The translations under genes and the position numbers were made by a program. Positions 1 through 7,594 of a stretch of 49,364 bases of DNA are shown piece after piece. This DNA comes from Cupriavidus neocaledonicus. Lineage in GTDB: Bacteria; Pseudomonadota; Gammaproteobacteria; Burkholderiales; Burkholderiaceae. The stretch's first letter is position 1, and every line of letters begins with the position of its first letter. The stretch spans positions 1 through 49,364 of the forward strand of contig NZ_AQUR01000070.1 of assembly GCF_000372525.1 (NCBI RefSeq). Reading direction: 5' to 3'. The notes under the pieces are model-generated. The model saw only the letters and a list, made by a program, of their open reading frames with translations. It was not told where the DNA came from and searched no databases.

Positions 1-135
1 GCCGAAGCAGCCGAAGCAGCCGAAGCAGCCGAAGCAGCCGAAGCAGCCGAAGCAGCCGAAGCAGCCGAAGCAGCCGAAGCAGCCGAAGCAGCCGATGCAA
101 ACGATGCAACCGACGCAGCCGACGCAGCCGATGCC
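1..135 (+). repeat. 9-bp tandem repeat encoding Ala-Glu-Ala
   Basis: Ten perfect copies of GCCGAAGCA fill positions 1-90, followed by about five degenerate copies (GCCGATGCA, AACGATGCA, ACCGACGCA and similar) to about 135. The array starts at or before the window edge, so its full length is unknown. It is in frame with the downstream FtsK coding sequence and encodes Ala-Glu-Ala units passing into Ala-Asp-Ala units, within the low-complexity linker that separates the membrane domain of FtsK from its motor. Because the unit is a multiple of three, copy number changes would alter linker length without a frameshift. Confidence 0.95.
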
Positions 136-1833
136 GTGGCCGATGCCGATGCCGTCGAACCTGCCGCATCCGCTGAAACCGACGCGCCCGTCGCAGCCGC
201 GCCGGCCAGCCCGCCGCCCGCGCCGCCCGCCAAGCCCCGCATCGTCCTGCCCGCCGTGGTCGGCCGCACCGTGCCGCTGGCAGCCGCGACGCCGCCTGCC
301 GCCGCCCCGGTGCCCGCACCGGTGGCGCCGCCGCAGCCGCGCCCCGTGGTCGACTACCGCCTGCCGCCGGCGGACTTGCTGGAGAGCGAAGTCGACAGCG
401 CCGAGCAGGTCTCCGAAGAACGCCTGCGCGAAACCGGCGATCTGATCGCCCAGCGGCTGGCCGAGTTCAAGGTGCCGGTCGCCGTGGTCGGCGCCGGCGC
501 CGGCCCGGTGATCACCCGCTTCGAGGTCGAGCCCGCCATGGGCGTGCGCGGCGCGCAGGTGGTGGGGCTGATGAAGGACCTGGCGCGCGCGCTGGGCGTG
601 ACTTCGATCCGCGTGGTCGAGACCATCCCCGGCAAGACCTGCATGGGGCTGGAGCTGCCCAACGCGCGCCGCCAGATGATCCGGCTGTCCGAGATTGTCC
701 AGGCGGCCTCGTTCCAGGCGCATCATTCACGGCTGGTACTGGCGATGGGCAAGGACATCACCGGCAACCCCGTGGTGACTGACCTGGCGCGCGCGCCGCA
801 CCTGCTGGTGGCCGGCACCACCGGCTCGGGCAAGTCGGTGGCGGTCAACGCCATGATCCTGTCGATGCTGTACAAGGCCACGCCGGAAGACGTGCGCCTG
901 ATCATGATCGACCCCAAGATGCTCGAGCTGTCGGTCTACGAGGGCATTCCCCACCTGCTGGCGCCGGTGGTCACCGACATGAAGCAGGCCGCGCACGCGC
1001 TCAACTGGTGCGTCGGCGAAATGGAAAAGCGCTACAAGCTGATGTCGGCGCTGGGAGTGCGCAACCTGGCCGGCTACAACCAGAAGATCCGCGCCGCCGA
1101 GGCCGCGGGGCAGAAGGTGCCCAACCCGTTCTCGCTGACGCCGGACGCGCCCGAGCCGCTGTCGCGCCTGCCCATGATCGTGGTGGTGATCGACGAGCTC
1201 GCCGACCTGATGATGGTCGCCGGCAAGAAGATCGAGGAACTGATCGCGCGCCTGGCGCAGAAGGCGCGCGCCGCCGGCATCCACCTGATCCTGGCCACGC
1301 AGCGCCCCTCGGTCGACGTGATCACGGGCCTGATCAAGGCCAATATCCCCACGCGCGTTGCGTTCCAGGTCTCGTCCAAGATCGATTCGCGCACCATCCT
1401 CGACCAGATGGGCGCCGAGAGCCTGCTGGGCCAGGGCGACATGCTGTTCCTGCCACCGGGCACCGGCTATCCGCAACGCGTGCATGGCGCCTTTGTCGCC
1501 GACGATGAAGTGCACCGCGTGGTCGAGCACTGGAAGCAGTTCGGCGAGCCGGATTACGATGATGCCATTCTCGCCGGCGACCCGGCCGAAGCCGGCGGCG
1601 CCGACCTGTTCGGCGACGGCGGCGGCGACGGCGAGGCCGACCCGCTCTACGACGAGGCCGCCAGCTTCGTGCTGACCAGCCGCCGCGCCTCGATCTCGGC
1701 GGTGCAGCGGCAGCTGCGCATCGGCTACAACCGCGCGGCGCGGCTGATCGAGCAGATGGAAGTCGCCGGACTGGTCTCGCCGATGGGCCGCAACGGCGCG
1801 CGCGACGTGCTCGCGCCCGGGCCGGGCGACTGA
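1..1833 (+). CDS. ftsK: DNA translocase FtsK (5' truncated by the window)
   Basis: This is the C-terminal 610 residues of an FtsK/SpoIIIE DNA translocase, which pumps chromosome ends through the division septum toward dif. The frame is open from base 1; the GTG at 136 is internal, so the start and the N-terminal membrane helices lie upstream of the window. Visible parts in order are the Ala/Glu/Pro-rich linker (about 1-115), the alpha/beta motor with Walker A around residue 275 (GTTGSGKS), a Walker B region ([11 protein letters not shown]), and after an acidic linker a C-terminal winged-helix gamma domain that normally reads KOPS sites (starting near the [20 protein letters not shown] region). 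Burkholderiales often carry two FtsK paralogues; which one this is cannot be settled here. Confidence 0.93.
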   Translation, partial: AEAAEAAEAAEAAEAAEAAEAAEAAEAAEAADANDATDAADAADAVADADAVEPAASAETDAPVAAAPASPPPAPPAKPRIVLPAVVGRTVPLAAATPPAAAPVPAPVAPPQPRPVVDYRLPPADLLESEVDSAEQVSEERLRETGDLIAQRLAEFKVPVAVVGAGAGPVITRFEVEPAMGVRGAQVVGLMKDLARALGVTSIRVVETIPGKTCMGLELPNARRQMIRLSEIVQAASFQAHHSRLVLAMGKDITGNPVVTDLARAPHLLVAGTTGSGKSVAVNAMILSMLYKATPEDVRLIMIDPKMLELSVYEGIPHLLAPVVTDMKQAAHALNWCVGEMEKRYKLMSALGVRNLAGYNQKIRAAEAAGQKVPNPFSLTPDAPEPLSRLPMIVVVIDELADLMMVAGKKIEELIARLAQKARAAGIHLILATQRPSVDVITGLIKANIPTRVAFQVSSKIDSRTILDQMGAESLLGQGDMLFLPPGTGYPQRVHGAFVADDEVHRVVEHWKQFGEPDYDDAILAGDPAEAGGADLFGDGGGDGEADPLYDEAASFVLTSRRASISAVQRQLRIGYNRAARLIEQMEVAGLVSPMGRNGARDVLAPGPGD

Positions 1834-1865
1834 GCGTGCCGCCACCACGGCCCGAAGGAGGCAGC

Positions 1866-2207
1866 ATGCAGCCTGAACACGGAAACCTGCTCGCCGGTGT
1901 CCCGGCCGGCGCGGCGCAGGAAATCTTCGAGCCGCTGTTGCAACGCCCGGGCCTGCGCATCGAGCGCATCGTCTCCAACGGCCAGGCCAGCCCCGTGGGC
2001 TTCTGGTACGACAGCGCGGAGGCGGAGTGGGTGCTGCTGCTCAGCGGCAGTGCCGCGCTCGAGATCGAGGGGCAGCCCGGCGAGCATCGCATGGCGCCGG
2101 GCGACTGGCTGCACCTGCCGGCCCATTGCCGGCACCGCGTCGCCTGGACCGATGCCGGCCAGCCTACCGTCTGGCTGGCCGTGCATCACGCCGCGACAGG
2201 CGCTTGA
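1866..2207 (+). CDS. Small cupin-domain protein
   Basis: A 113-residue single-domain cupin. The ATG at 1866 is preceded by AAGGAG at 1855-1860, so I prefer it over the in-frame GTG at 1836. The cupin signature is seen in the second half: a WVLLLSGSAALEIEG strand pair, a glycine turn (APGDWLHLPAHCRHRV) and a final beta strand with the HH pair near the end. The histidines in the HCRHRV segment may bind a metal. No substrate can be named. It follows ftsK by 32 nt on the same strand and may be read through from it; the next gene is convergent. Confidence 0.85.
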   Translation: MQPEHGNLLAGVPAGAAQEIFEPLLQRPGLRIERIVSNGQASPVGFWYDSAEAEWVLLLSGSAALEIEGQPGEHRMAPGDWLHLPAHCRHRVAWTDAGQPTVWLAVHHAATGA

Positions 2208-2219
2208 TGCCGCCTGAAG

Positions 2220-2816
2220 TTACGCGCCGGCTTGCTCCGGAAACACCGGCTCCCCAAGATTCAGCATCAGCCGGTTCGCCCACGCGAAGATCGCGATCGA
2301 GTGGATCAGGTCCAGGATCTCCGCGTCCGTCACGCCGGCCTCGCGCAGCGGCTTGAGCTGTTCGGCGGTGACGTCGGCCGGCCGCTCGGTCAGTTCGATC
2401 GAAAACTTCGCGATCGCCCGCTCCCGCGCCGTGGTGCCCGCCGTGCGCGGATCCTCGAATACTTGCCGGATCACATCGTTGCGCTTGGCCAGCTGTTCGA
2501 AGCGCTGGGCGTGGACCGAGGCGCAGTAGACGCAGCCGTTGATGCGCGACACCACCGTGGTCGACAGCTCGCGCTCGGCGCGCGGCATGCCGCCGGGCGC
2601 GTACATGATGGCGTTGAAGGCGGTCGAGCGCTGGCGCAGGATCTCGGGCTGGTGGACCAGGAAGCGGTAGTAGTCCTGCACCTTGGCCTTGGGGTGGCTT
2701 TCCTCGAGCACGGCGACCTGCTCGGGCGTGGCCTGGTCGAGCTCGACCACGTCGAGCCATGCCTTCCAGTCGAGCACTTCGTTGGTGAAGCCGTGGGATT
2801 TGATGATTTCGCTCAT
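2220..2816 (-). CDS. AhpD-like alkylhydroperoxidase-domain protein (Avi_7169 type)
   Basis: A 198-residue carboxymuconolactone-decarboxylase/AhpD fold protein. The redox motif is complete: Cys95-x-x-Cys98 followed by His102 (NGCVYCASVH), the arrangement that reduces peroxides in AhpD. Length and sequence resemble the peroxidase-related group TIGR04030 (Avi_7169 family), which typically sits beside a CMD-domain partner and flavin oxidoreductases. Its ATG overlaps the stop codon of the upstream CMD gene (ATGA at 2816-2813), so the two are translationally coupled. It is the last gene of a four-gene minus-strand operon with a LysR regulator. Substrate unknown. Confidence 0.85.
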   Translation of the reverse strand: MSEIIKSHGFTNEVLDWKAWLDVVELDQATPEQVAVLEESHPKAKVQDYYRFLVHQPEILRQRSTAFNAIMYAPGGMPRAERELSTTVVSRINGCVYCASVHAQRFEQLAKRNDVIRQVFEDPRTAGTTARERAIAKFSIELTERPADVTAEQLKPLREAGVTDAEILDLIHSIAIFAWANRLMLNLGEPVFPEQAGA

Positions 2817-3343
2817 GCCTGGGCTCCGTTGTCGTTCAAGGCTTTCAGCGCGTCCAGGCCGGCGACCAGCCGCACCTGGTACGACAGGAAGGCGACCAGC
2901 TGCGCCAGCGTGACCACCGCCGGGGTGCTCAGGCCGGCGGCGGGCAGCGCCAGCAGCGCGGCTCGGTCGCCCTCGACCGGTTTTTCGATCAGCTTGCGGG
3001 TGAATTCCAGCATGGCGCGCAGGCGCGGCTCGGCCACGTCCGCGGGCGTGCCTTCGGCCGCGGCGCGCAGCTGGCCGGCATCGGCGCCAAGCTGCTCGAG
3101 CCGGCTCCGGTAGTGCGCGGCCAGCGCCGGCGACGGCGTCAGCCGGGCGGCGTACAGCGCCACCAGCAGCCGTTCCGCCAGCGACAGGCCCGGCAGTTCG
3201 GGGTCGAACAGGGCGTCGTAGCTGCCCTGGGTGGCGGCCACGACCTTGTCGCGCTGGTGCCGCAGGGCGTGGGTGGCGCTGCCCGGCGCAAGGCCGGTGA
3301 GCTGGTCGATCAGATCGACCGGGGTAGTCGGGGGCTGGGTCAT
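2813..3343 (-). CDS. CMD-domain protein (Avi_7170 type), cysteine-free
   Basis: A 176-residue all-helical protein resembling the TIGR04029 (Avi_7170) branch of the carboxymuconolactone decarboxylase superfamily. The start is the ATG at 3343, 35 nt after the FAD gene stops. The conserved helix pattern (SLAERLLVALYAARL, then RAMLEFTRKLIEKP, then TLAQLVAFLSYQVRL) fits the AhpD fold, but the protein contains no cysteine at all, so it cannot carry the AhpD CxxC chemistry. It is coupled to the CxxC-containing gene downstream. A reasonable inference is a heteromeric peroxidase-like complex with one redox-active and one structural subunit. Confidence 0.8.
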   Translation of the reverse strand: MTQPPTTPVDLIDQLTGLAPGSATHALRHQRDKVVAATQGSYDALFDPELPGLSLAERLLVALYAARLTPSPALAAHYRSRLEQLGADAGQLRAAAEGTPADVAEPRLRAMLEFTRKLIEKPVEGDRAALLALPAAGLSTPAVVTLAQLVAFLSYQVRLVAGLDALKALNDNGAQA

Positions 3344-3378
3344 CGGACGTTCTTGTCTGGGTTGGGTCGGGAGTGGAT

Positions 3379-4854
3379 TCAGGCCTTGGCGGTGCGCAGC
3401 GCCGGCGGCGGCGCCGGCACCCATTCGTCGCCGAAGACCTCGGGCTCGGCATAGGCCTGCAGCGCGGCGTAGTGCAGCTCGATGTCTTCCTGGTACAGCC
3501 GCGCGGCAATGCCCTGGCCAAGCCGGCGTGCGCCGTCGCTGATCGCCGGGATGTCGCCGGAGACGGTGCCGTGCGACAGCGCCGCCGGATAGCAGAAGCA
3601 GTGGATGCGCGTCAGTCCCGGGCACGCGCCGGGCGTCTTTTCCTGGAATTCGAAGGCTTCGCCCAGATCGGGCGAATCGGACAGCTCGCGGTCTTCCTGG
3701 CCCGCGGGCGGCGCATGGCGGTCGCGCCAGAAGCGGATATGCGGGGCGAAGGCGGAGAACTCCGGGCGCGTTTCCAGCGCGATGCGGAAGCCCGTGGAGA
3801 AGATCAGGAAATCCAGTTCGAACTCGCCCCGCGGAGTGCGCACGAGCAGCACGTCGCCGCGCGCGTCGATCGCCTCCAGCGCGGCGCCGAGGTTGAAGTA
3901 GGCATTGGCATGGCGCGACACGCGCAGCGTGCTGCCGCGCGGCGGCGGCACCTGCTGGCTGTTGATGTAATGGCGCAGGCGCCATTTCCAGGCGTCGGGC
4001 AGGCCGTAGTGGCCGAAGGTCAGGCCCGGGTTGCCGGCGCCCTTGCTCTTGTTGACGCGCGGGATGTCGGCGCGGCGGATCAGCATCTCGACGCTGGCGG
4101 CGCCCGCTTCCAGCGCGGTCGCGGCGCTGTCCATGGCCGAGGCGCCGGCGCCGACCACGCCCACGCGCTTGCCGCGCAGCGCGGCGTAGTCCATCTGGTC
4201 CGACGAATGCGCCCACAGGTGGCGCGGCAGCGCGGCCGCGACCGGCGGCACGTAGGCGCCGCCGAGGCCGTCGCGGCCGGTGGCCAGCACCACGCGGCGC
4301 GCCAGCACCGTGAGCGGGCCGGCGGGGGCCTGCATCGACAGCGCCACCAGCCCGTCGGGGCGCGGCACGATCCGCTCGACATGGTGTTCGTTGCGGATAT
4401 CCAGCGCCAGCACCTGGCGGAACCAGCGCAGGTAATCCATCCACTGCAGGCGCGGGATCTTGTCCAGTGCCTGCCACGCGGCCTCGCCGAACTGCGCCTC
4501 GAACCAGGCGCGGAAGGTCAGTGCCGGCAGGCCCAGCGCGGGGCCGGTCAGCTGCTTGGGCGAGCGCAGCGTCTCCATGCGCGCGGTGGTCGCCCACGGG
4601 CCTTCATAGCCCGCCGGGGCACGGTCGAAGGCGCGCACGCGCACGCCCAGGTGGGTCAGCGTGGCGCTCGCCGCGAGGCCGGCCATGCCGCCGCCGATCA
4701 CGGCGACGTCGAGCACCTCCTGCCCGTCGACGCTGCGCGGCATGGTCCAGGCCCTGGCGGGCAGCTCGAGCCAGGACAGGTCCTGGCGCAGCCGGGCTTC
4801 GAGGGCGGCCAGGCCCGGCGGCGGGGAAGCGGTCGCAACGGTGGGATCAGTCAT
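3379..4854 (-). CDS. FAD/NAD(P)-dependent monooxygenase-like oxidoreductase
   Basis: A 491-residue flavoprotein of the flavin-containing monooxygenase type. An N-terminal FAD-binding Rossmann motif lies at residues 53-58 (IGGGMAG), a second dinucleotide motif (VGVVGAGASAMDSA) at about 230-243 should bind NAD(P)H, and an ATGRDG-type motif precedes it. No signal peptide is seen, so it is cytoplasmic. Its start codon overlaps the LysR stop by 8 nt (4847-4854), and 35 nt separate it from the CMD gene. The context of CMD and AhpD-like proteins suggests oxidation of a small organic compound with peroxide clean-up, possibly organosulfur or a related scavenging route, but nothing in the sequence identifies the substrate. 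Confidence 0.82.
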   Translation of the reverse strand: MTDPTVATASPPPGLAALEARLRQDLSWLELPARAWTMPRSVDGQEVLDVAVIGGGMAGLAASATLTHLGVRVRAFDRAPAGYEGPWATTARMETLRSPKQLTGPALGLPALTFRAWFEAQFGEAAWQALDKIPRLQWMDYLRWFRQVLALDIRNEHHVERIVPRPDGLVALSMQAPAGPLTVLARRVVLATGRDGLGGAYVPPVAAALPRHLWAHSSDQMDYAALRGKRVGVVGAGASAMDSAATALEAGAASVEMLIRRADIPRVNKSKGAGNPGLTFGHYGLPDAWKWRLRHYINSQQVPPPRGSTLRVSRHANAYFNLGAALEAIDARGDVLLVRTPRGEFELDFLIFSTGFRIALETRPEFSAFAPHIRFWRDRHAPPAGQEDRELSDSPDLGEAFEFQEKTPGACPGLTRIHCFCYPAALSHGTVSGDIPAISDGARRLGQGIAARLYQEDIELHYAALQAYAEPEVFGDEWVPAPPPALRTAKA

Positions 4855-5884
4855 GGCTTGTCAGTCCGGAATCTTGGGTGGGGAGGTCGGCGGCATCGCC
4901 GGCATCGTCAGCGTTGCCGGCGTCGCCCGCATCACCGTAGAGCGATTGCAGCAGCGCGCCGTGCTCCGCCGGCTCGCGCCGCACCAGGTCGGGCAGCAGC
5001 GTGGCGGCCGCATCGGCCACCGCCTGCACCAGCCCCTGCACGGCGGCGCTGGCCGGGCGCGCCTGCGGCGTGATCACCCCGAAAAAGAAAGGAATATCGG
5101 CGTCGATGGGGCGCACCGCGATATCGGTCAGCGGCAGCCCGCGCGCGGTCACCGGCTCCAGCAGGGCGATGCCGAGCCCCGCGCGCACCAGCGTCAGCGC
5201 GCTGATCGAGGTGTTGGTGTCGATCACGCCGGCCGCCGGCACGCCGGCGCCGGCGAGCGCGCGATCGACGCGGCGGCGCAGCCGGTAGGGGTTGTGCATG
5301 GCGATCAGGCGGCGGCCGCGGCAGTCCTGCAAGGTGAGGGCGGGCAGCGCCGCGAGCGGGTCGTCGGCGCGCAGCGCCGCCACGCAGGCGGACTGGCCGA
5401 TCCAGTGCACGGTCACGCCGCGGTGCTCCAGCGGCAGGCTGTTCAGGCCGATGTCGGCGGCGCCGGTCAGCACCGCGTGCACCACCTGTTCCGGCGACTG
5501 GCTCTGCACCGCCACGCGCTCGGGCGCACACAGGCCGCGCGCGAACGCCAGCGCCAGCGCCGGCGGCAGCAGGCCCGCGGCCAGCGCCGGGGTGGCGGCG
5601 ATGCGCAGCGGCCGGCCATCGCCGCGCGCCAGTGCCGCGGCGCGCGTGCGGATCCGCTGCATGCCCGCCAGGGTCTGCTCGACTTCGTCGTAGAGCAGGA
5701 AGCCCTGCTCGGTCGGGCTGACGCGCGGGCCGCTGCGGGTGAACAGGGCAAAGCCGAGTTCCGCCTCCAGTTCCTGGATCAGCCGCGTGATCGCCGGCTG
5801 CGAGCGGCCGAGCAACCGCCCGGCGGCGGTGACGCTACCGGTGGTGACGACTGCGGCGAAGGCTTCCAGCTGCCGGATTTCCAT
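4847..5884 (-). CDS. LysR-family transcriptional regulator
   Basis: A 345-residue LysR regulator. The start MEIRQLEAF at 5884 is the standard LysR N-terminus; the frame extends upstream but without family similarity. The winged HTH covers residues 1-60 (SVTAAGRLLGRSQPAITRLI), followed by the periplasmic-binding-protein-like effector domain to about 300. The C-terminus carries an unusual low-complexity Gly-Asp-Ala-rich tail (residues about 322-338) encoded by imperfect short repeats at 4888-4935. The gene overlaps the start of the FAD monooxygenase, so unlike most LysR genes it is the first gene of its presumed target operon rather than divergent from it. It is divergent from the ABC transporter gene. 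Confidence 0.9.
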   Translation of the reverse strand: MEIRQLEAFAAVVTTGSVTAAGRLLGRSQPAITRLIQELEAELGFALFTRSGPRVSPTEQGFLLYDEVEQTLAGMQRIRTRAAALARGDGRPLRIAATPALAAGLLPPALALAFARGLCAPERVAVQSQSPEQVVHAVLTGAADIGLNSLPLEHRGVTVHWIGQSACVAALRADDPLAALPALTLQDCRGRRLIAMHNPYRLRRRVDRALAGAGVPAAGVIDTNTSISALTLVRAGLGIALLEPVTARGLPLTDIAVRPIDADIPFFFGVITPQARPASAAVQGLVQAVADAAATLLPDLVRREPAEHGALLQSLYGDAGDAGNADDAGDAADLPTQDSGLTSHD

Positions 5885-5995
5885 GACGCTCGGGAGAGGG
5901 TGCGAGATGCGAACGGGTTGTATGCCAAAACTGGATTCTGACGCCTTCAACATGCAGATTGCAAATACTATTTCGGGATAAGTTCATGCGCCGCC

Positions 5996-6001
5996 TATGA
6001 T
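5996..6001 (+). promoter_or_regulatory. Candidate -10 element before the ABC transporter gene
   Basis: TATGAT at 5996-6001 matches the sigma-70 -10 consensus in five of six positions and sits in an AT-rich pocket of the 123-nt divergent region (5885-6007) between the LysR and ABC genes. No good -35 is seen at 17 nt (TCGGGA), so an activator may be needed. If this is a real -10, transcription would start near 6008, which argues that the ABC protein is translated from a later start than 6008. Confidence 0.35.
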
Positions 6002-6007
6002 GTAGCG

Positions 6008-7594
6008 ATGCCGGGCGCACACCGGCGCCACATCGGGACGGACGTGTTGGCCGGTATTAATGGAAGTCACGCAAGAGAGAAACCGTGGCACCGGCTTAGG
6101 ATCGCCATGGCCTGGGTGCTGGCTGCCGCACTGGCGGCGAGCCTGCCGGCTCGCGCGGCCGAGCCGCTGCGCGTCGGTTCCAAGCGCTTCACCGAGTCGT
6201 ACATCCTCGGCGAACTGCTGAGCCAGGCCGCCGGGCCGCCCGGCACCGCGCAGCACCAGCCCGGCCTGGGCAATACCGCGATCGTGTTCGCGGCGCTGAA
6301 GGCCGGCAGCATCGATCTCTATGCCGACTACACCGGCACGCTGGCCGCCGAGATCCTCAAGCTGCCGCCGGGCGCCGGGCTCGAGCAGATCCGGCACGCG
6401 CTGGCGCCGATGGGACTGGGGGCGGCGATTCCGCTGGGATTCGAGAACACCTATGCGCTGGCGGTGTCCGACGCCCGTGCCGGCGCGTTGACGCAGCTGA
6501 GCGACCTCGCCGCGCAGCCAGGGCTACGCCTCGGGCTGTCGCATGAATTCCTGGGCCGCGCCGACGGCTGGCCCGGGCTGGCACGCCGCTACGGCTTGCC
6601 GCAGCGCCCGCTCGGGCTCGACCACGGCGTTGCCTACGAGGCCCTGGCGGCAGGGCAGGTCGATGCCATCGACATCTATTCCACCGATGCCAAGATCCGC
6701 AAGTACCGGCTGCGCGTGCTGGCGGACGACCGGCATTACTTCCCGCGCTACGACGCCGTGGTGGTCTACCGGCTTGACCTGCCGCAGCGCTTCCCGCAGG
6801 CCTGGCAGGCGCTGCAACGGCTGGCCGGGCGCGTCAGCGCCGACGACATGATTGCCATGAACGCGGCGGCGGAGCTCGATGGCCAGCCCTTTGCCGCGAT
6901 CGCGCGGGCCTTCCTGGACGGCGGCGGAGCGCCGGCCACGCATGTCGCTGAGGCCCGGCGCGGCCGGCTGCTGGCGGCGCTGTTCGGCCCCGACACCGCG
7001 CGCCTGGCGCGGCGCCATGTCGGGCTGGTGGCGGGCGCGGTCGGTGCCGCCACGCTGGTGGGCGTGCCGCTGGGGATGCTGGCGGCGCGGCGGCGCCGCA
7101 CCGGCCAGGCGGTGCTGGGCGCGGTCAGCGTGCTGCAGACGGTGCCGTCGCTGGCCTTGCTGGCGATGCTGATCCCGCTGCTGGGGCGCATCGGCGTATG
7201 GCCGGCCATGGTGGCGCTGTTTCTCTATGCGCTGCTGCCGATCGTGCGCAATACCGCCACCGGGCTGGAGCAGGTGCCGCAGGGCATGCGCGACGCGGCG
7301 CGAGCACTGGGCCTGCGCGGCGCGCAGGTGCTGCGCTACGTGGAGCTGCCGCTGGCCTTGCCGGTGCTGCTGGCCGGCGTCAAGACCGCGGCCATCATCA
7401 GCGTGGGCACGGCCACCATCGCGGCGTTCGTTGGCGCGGGCGGTTTCGGCGAGCGCATCGCCACCGGGCTGGCGCTGAACGACACCACGCTGCTGCTCGC
7501 CGGCGCGATCCCGGCCGCGGTGCTGGCGCTGCTGGTGCAGGCCGGGTTCGAGGCGCTGGAGTGGGCGCTGCGCCGCCGGCGCGACCGGCGCTAG
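6008..7594 (+). CDS. Osmoprotectant-type ABC transporter, fused substrate-binding and permease protein
   Basis: A 528-residue fusion of an OpuAC-like substrate-binding domain and an OpuCB-like permease. After a Sec-type signal or anchor (AMAWVLAAALAASLPARA) the binding domain runs from about residue 52 (VGSKRFTESYILGELL, the typical quaternary-amine-binding start) to about 310. The permease domain covers about 335-525 with several membrane helices and the EAA-type loop (GMRDAARALGLRGAQVLR). The start is uncertain: 6008 gives a basic n-region, whereas ATG 6107 has AGGA five nt upstream but no positive charge before the hydrophobic core. Familiar OpuABC/BilEB fusions place the binding domain after the permease; here it is before it. 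No ATPase gene is adjacent. Substrate likely glycine betaine, choline or similar. Confidence 0.85.
   Translation: MPGAHRRHIGTDVLAGINGSHAREKPWHRLRIAMAWVLAAALAASLPARAAEPLRVGSKRFTESYILGELLSQAAGPPGTAQHQPGLGNTAIVFAALKAGSIDLYADYTGTLAAEILKLPPGAGLEQIRHALAPMGLGAAIPLGFENTYALAVSDARAGALTQLSDLAAQPGLRLGLSHEFLGRADGWPGLARRYGLPQRPLGLDHGVAYEALAAGQVDAIDIYSTDAKIRKYRLRVLADDRHYFPRYDAVVVYRLDLPQRFPQAWQALQRLAGRVSADDMIAMNAAAELDGQPFAAIARAFLDGGGAPATHVAEARRGRLLAALFGPDTARLARRHVGLVAGAVGAATLVGVPLGMLAARRRRTGQAVLGAVSVLQTVPSLALLAMLIPLLGRIGVWPAMVALFLYALLPIVRNTATGLEQVPQGMRDAARALGLRGAQVLRYVELPLALPVLLAGVKTAAIISVGTATIAAFVGAGGFGERIATGLALNDTTLLLAGAIPAAVLALLVQAGFEALEWALRRRRDRR

Noticed and set aside
2220..3521. A 433-residue AhpD fusion protein
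   Set aside because: Only the part from ATG 2816 shows the AhpD fold; the upstream extension is off-frame over the CMD gene.
2813..4597. A single 594-residue protein merging FAD and CMD regions
   Set aside because: Only the last 176 residues are real (the CMD protein). The upstream part is an off-frame reading of the flavoprotein gene.
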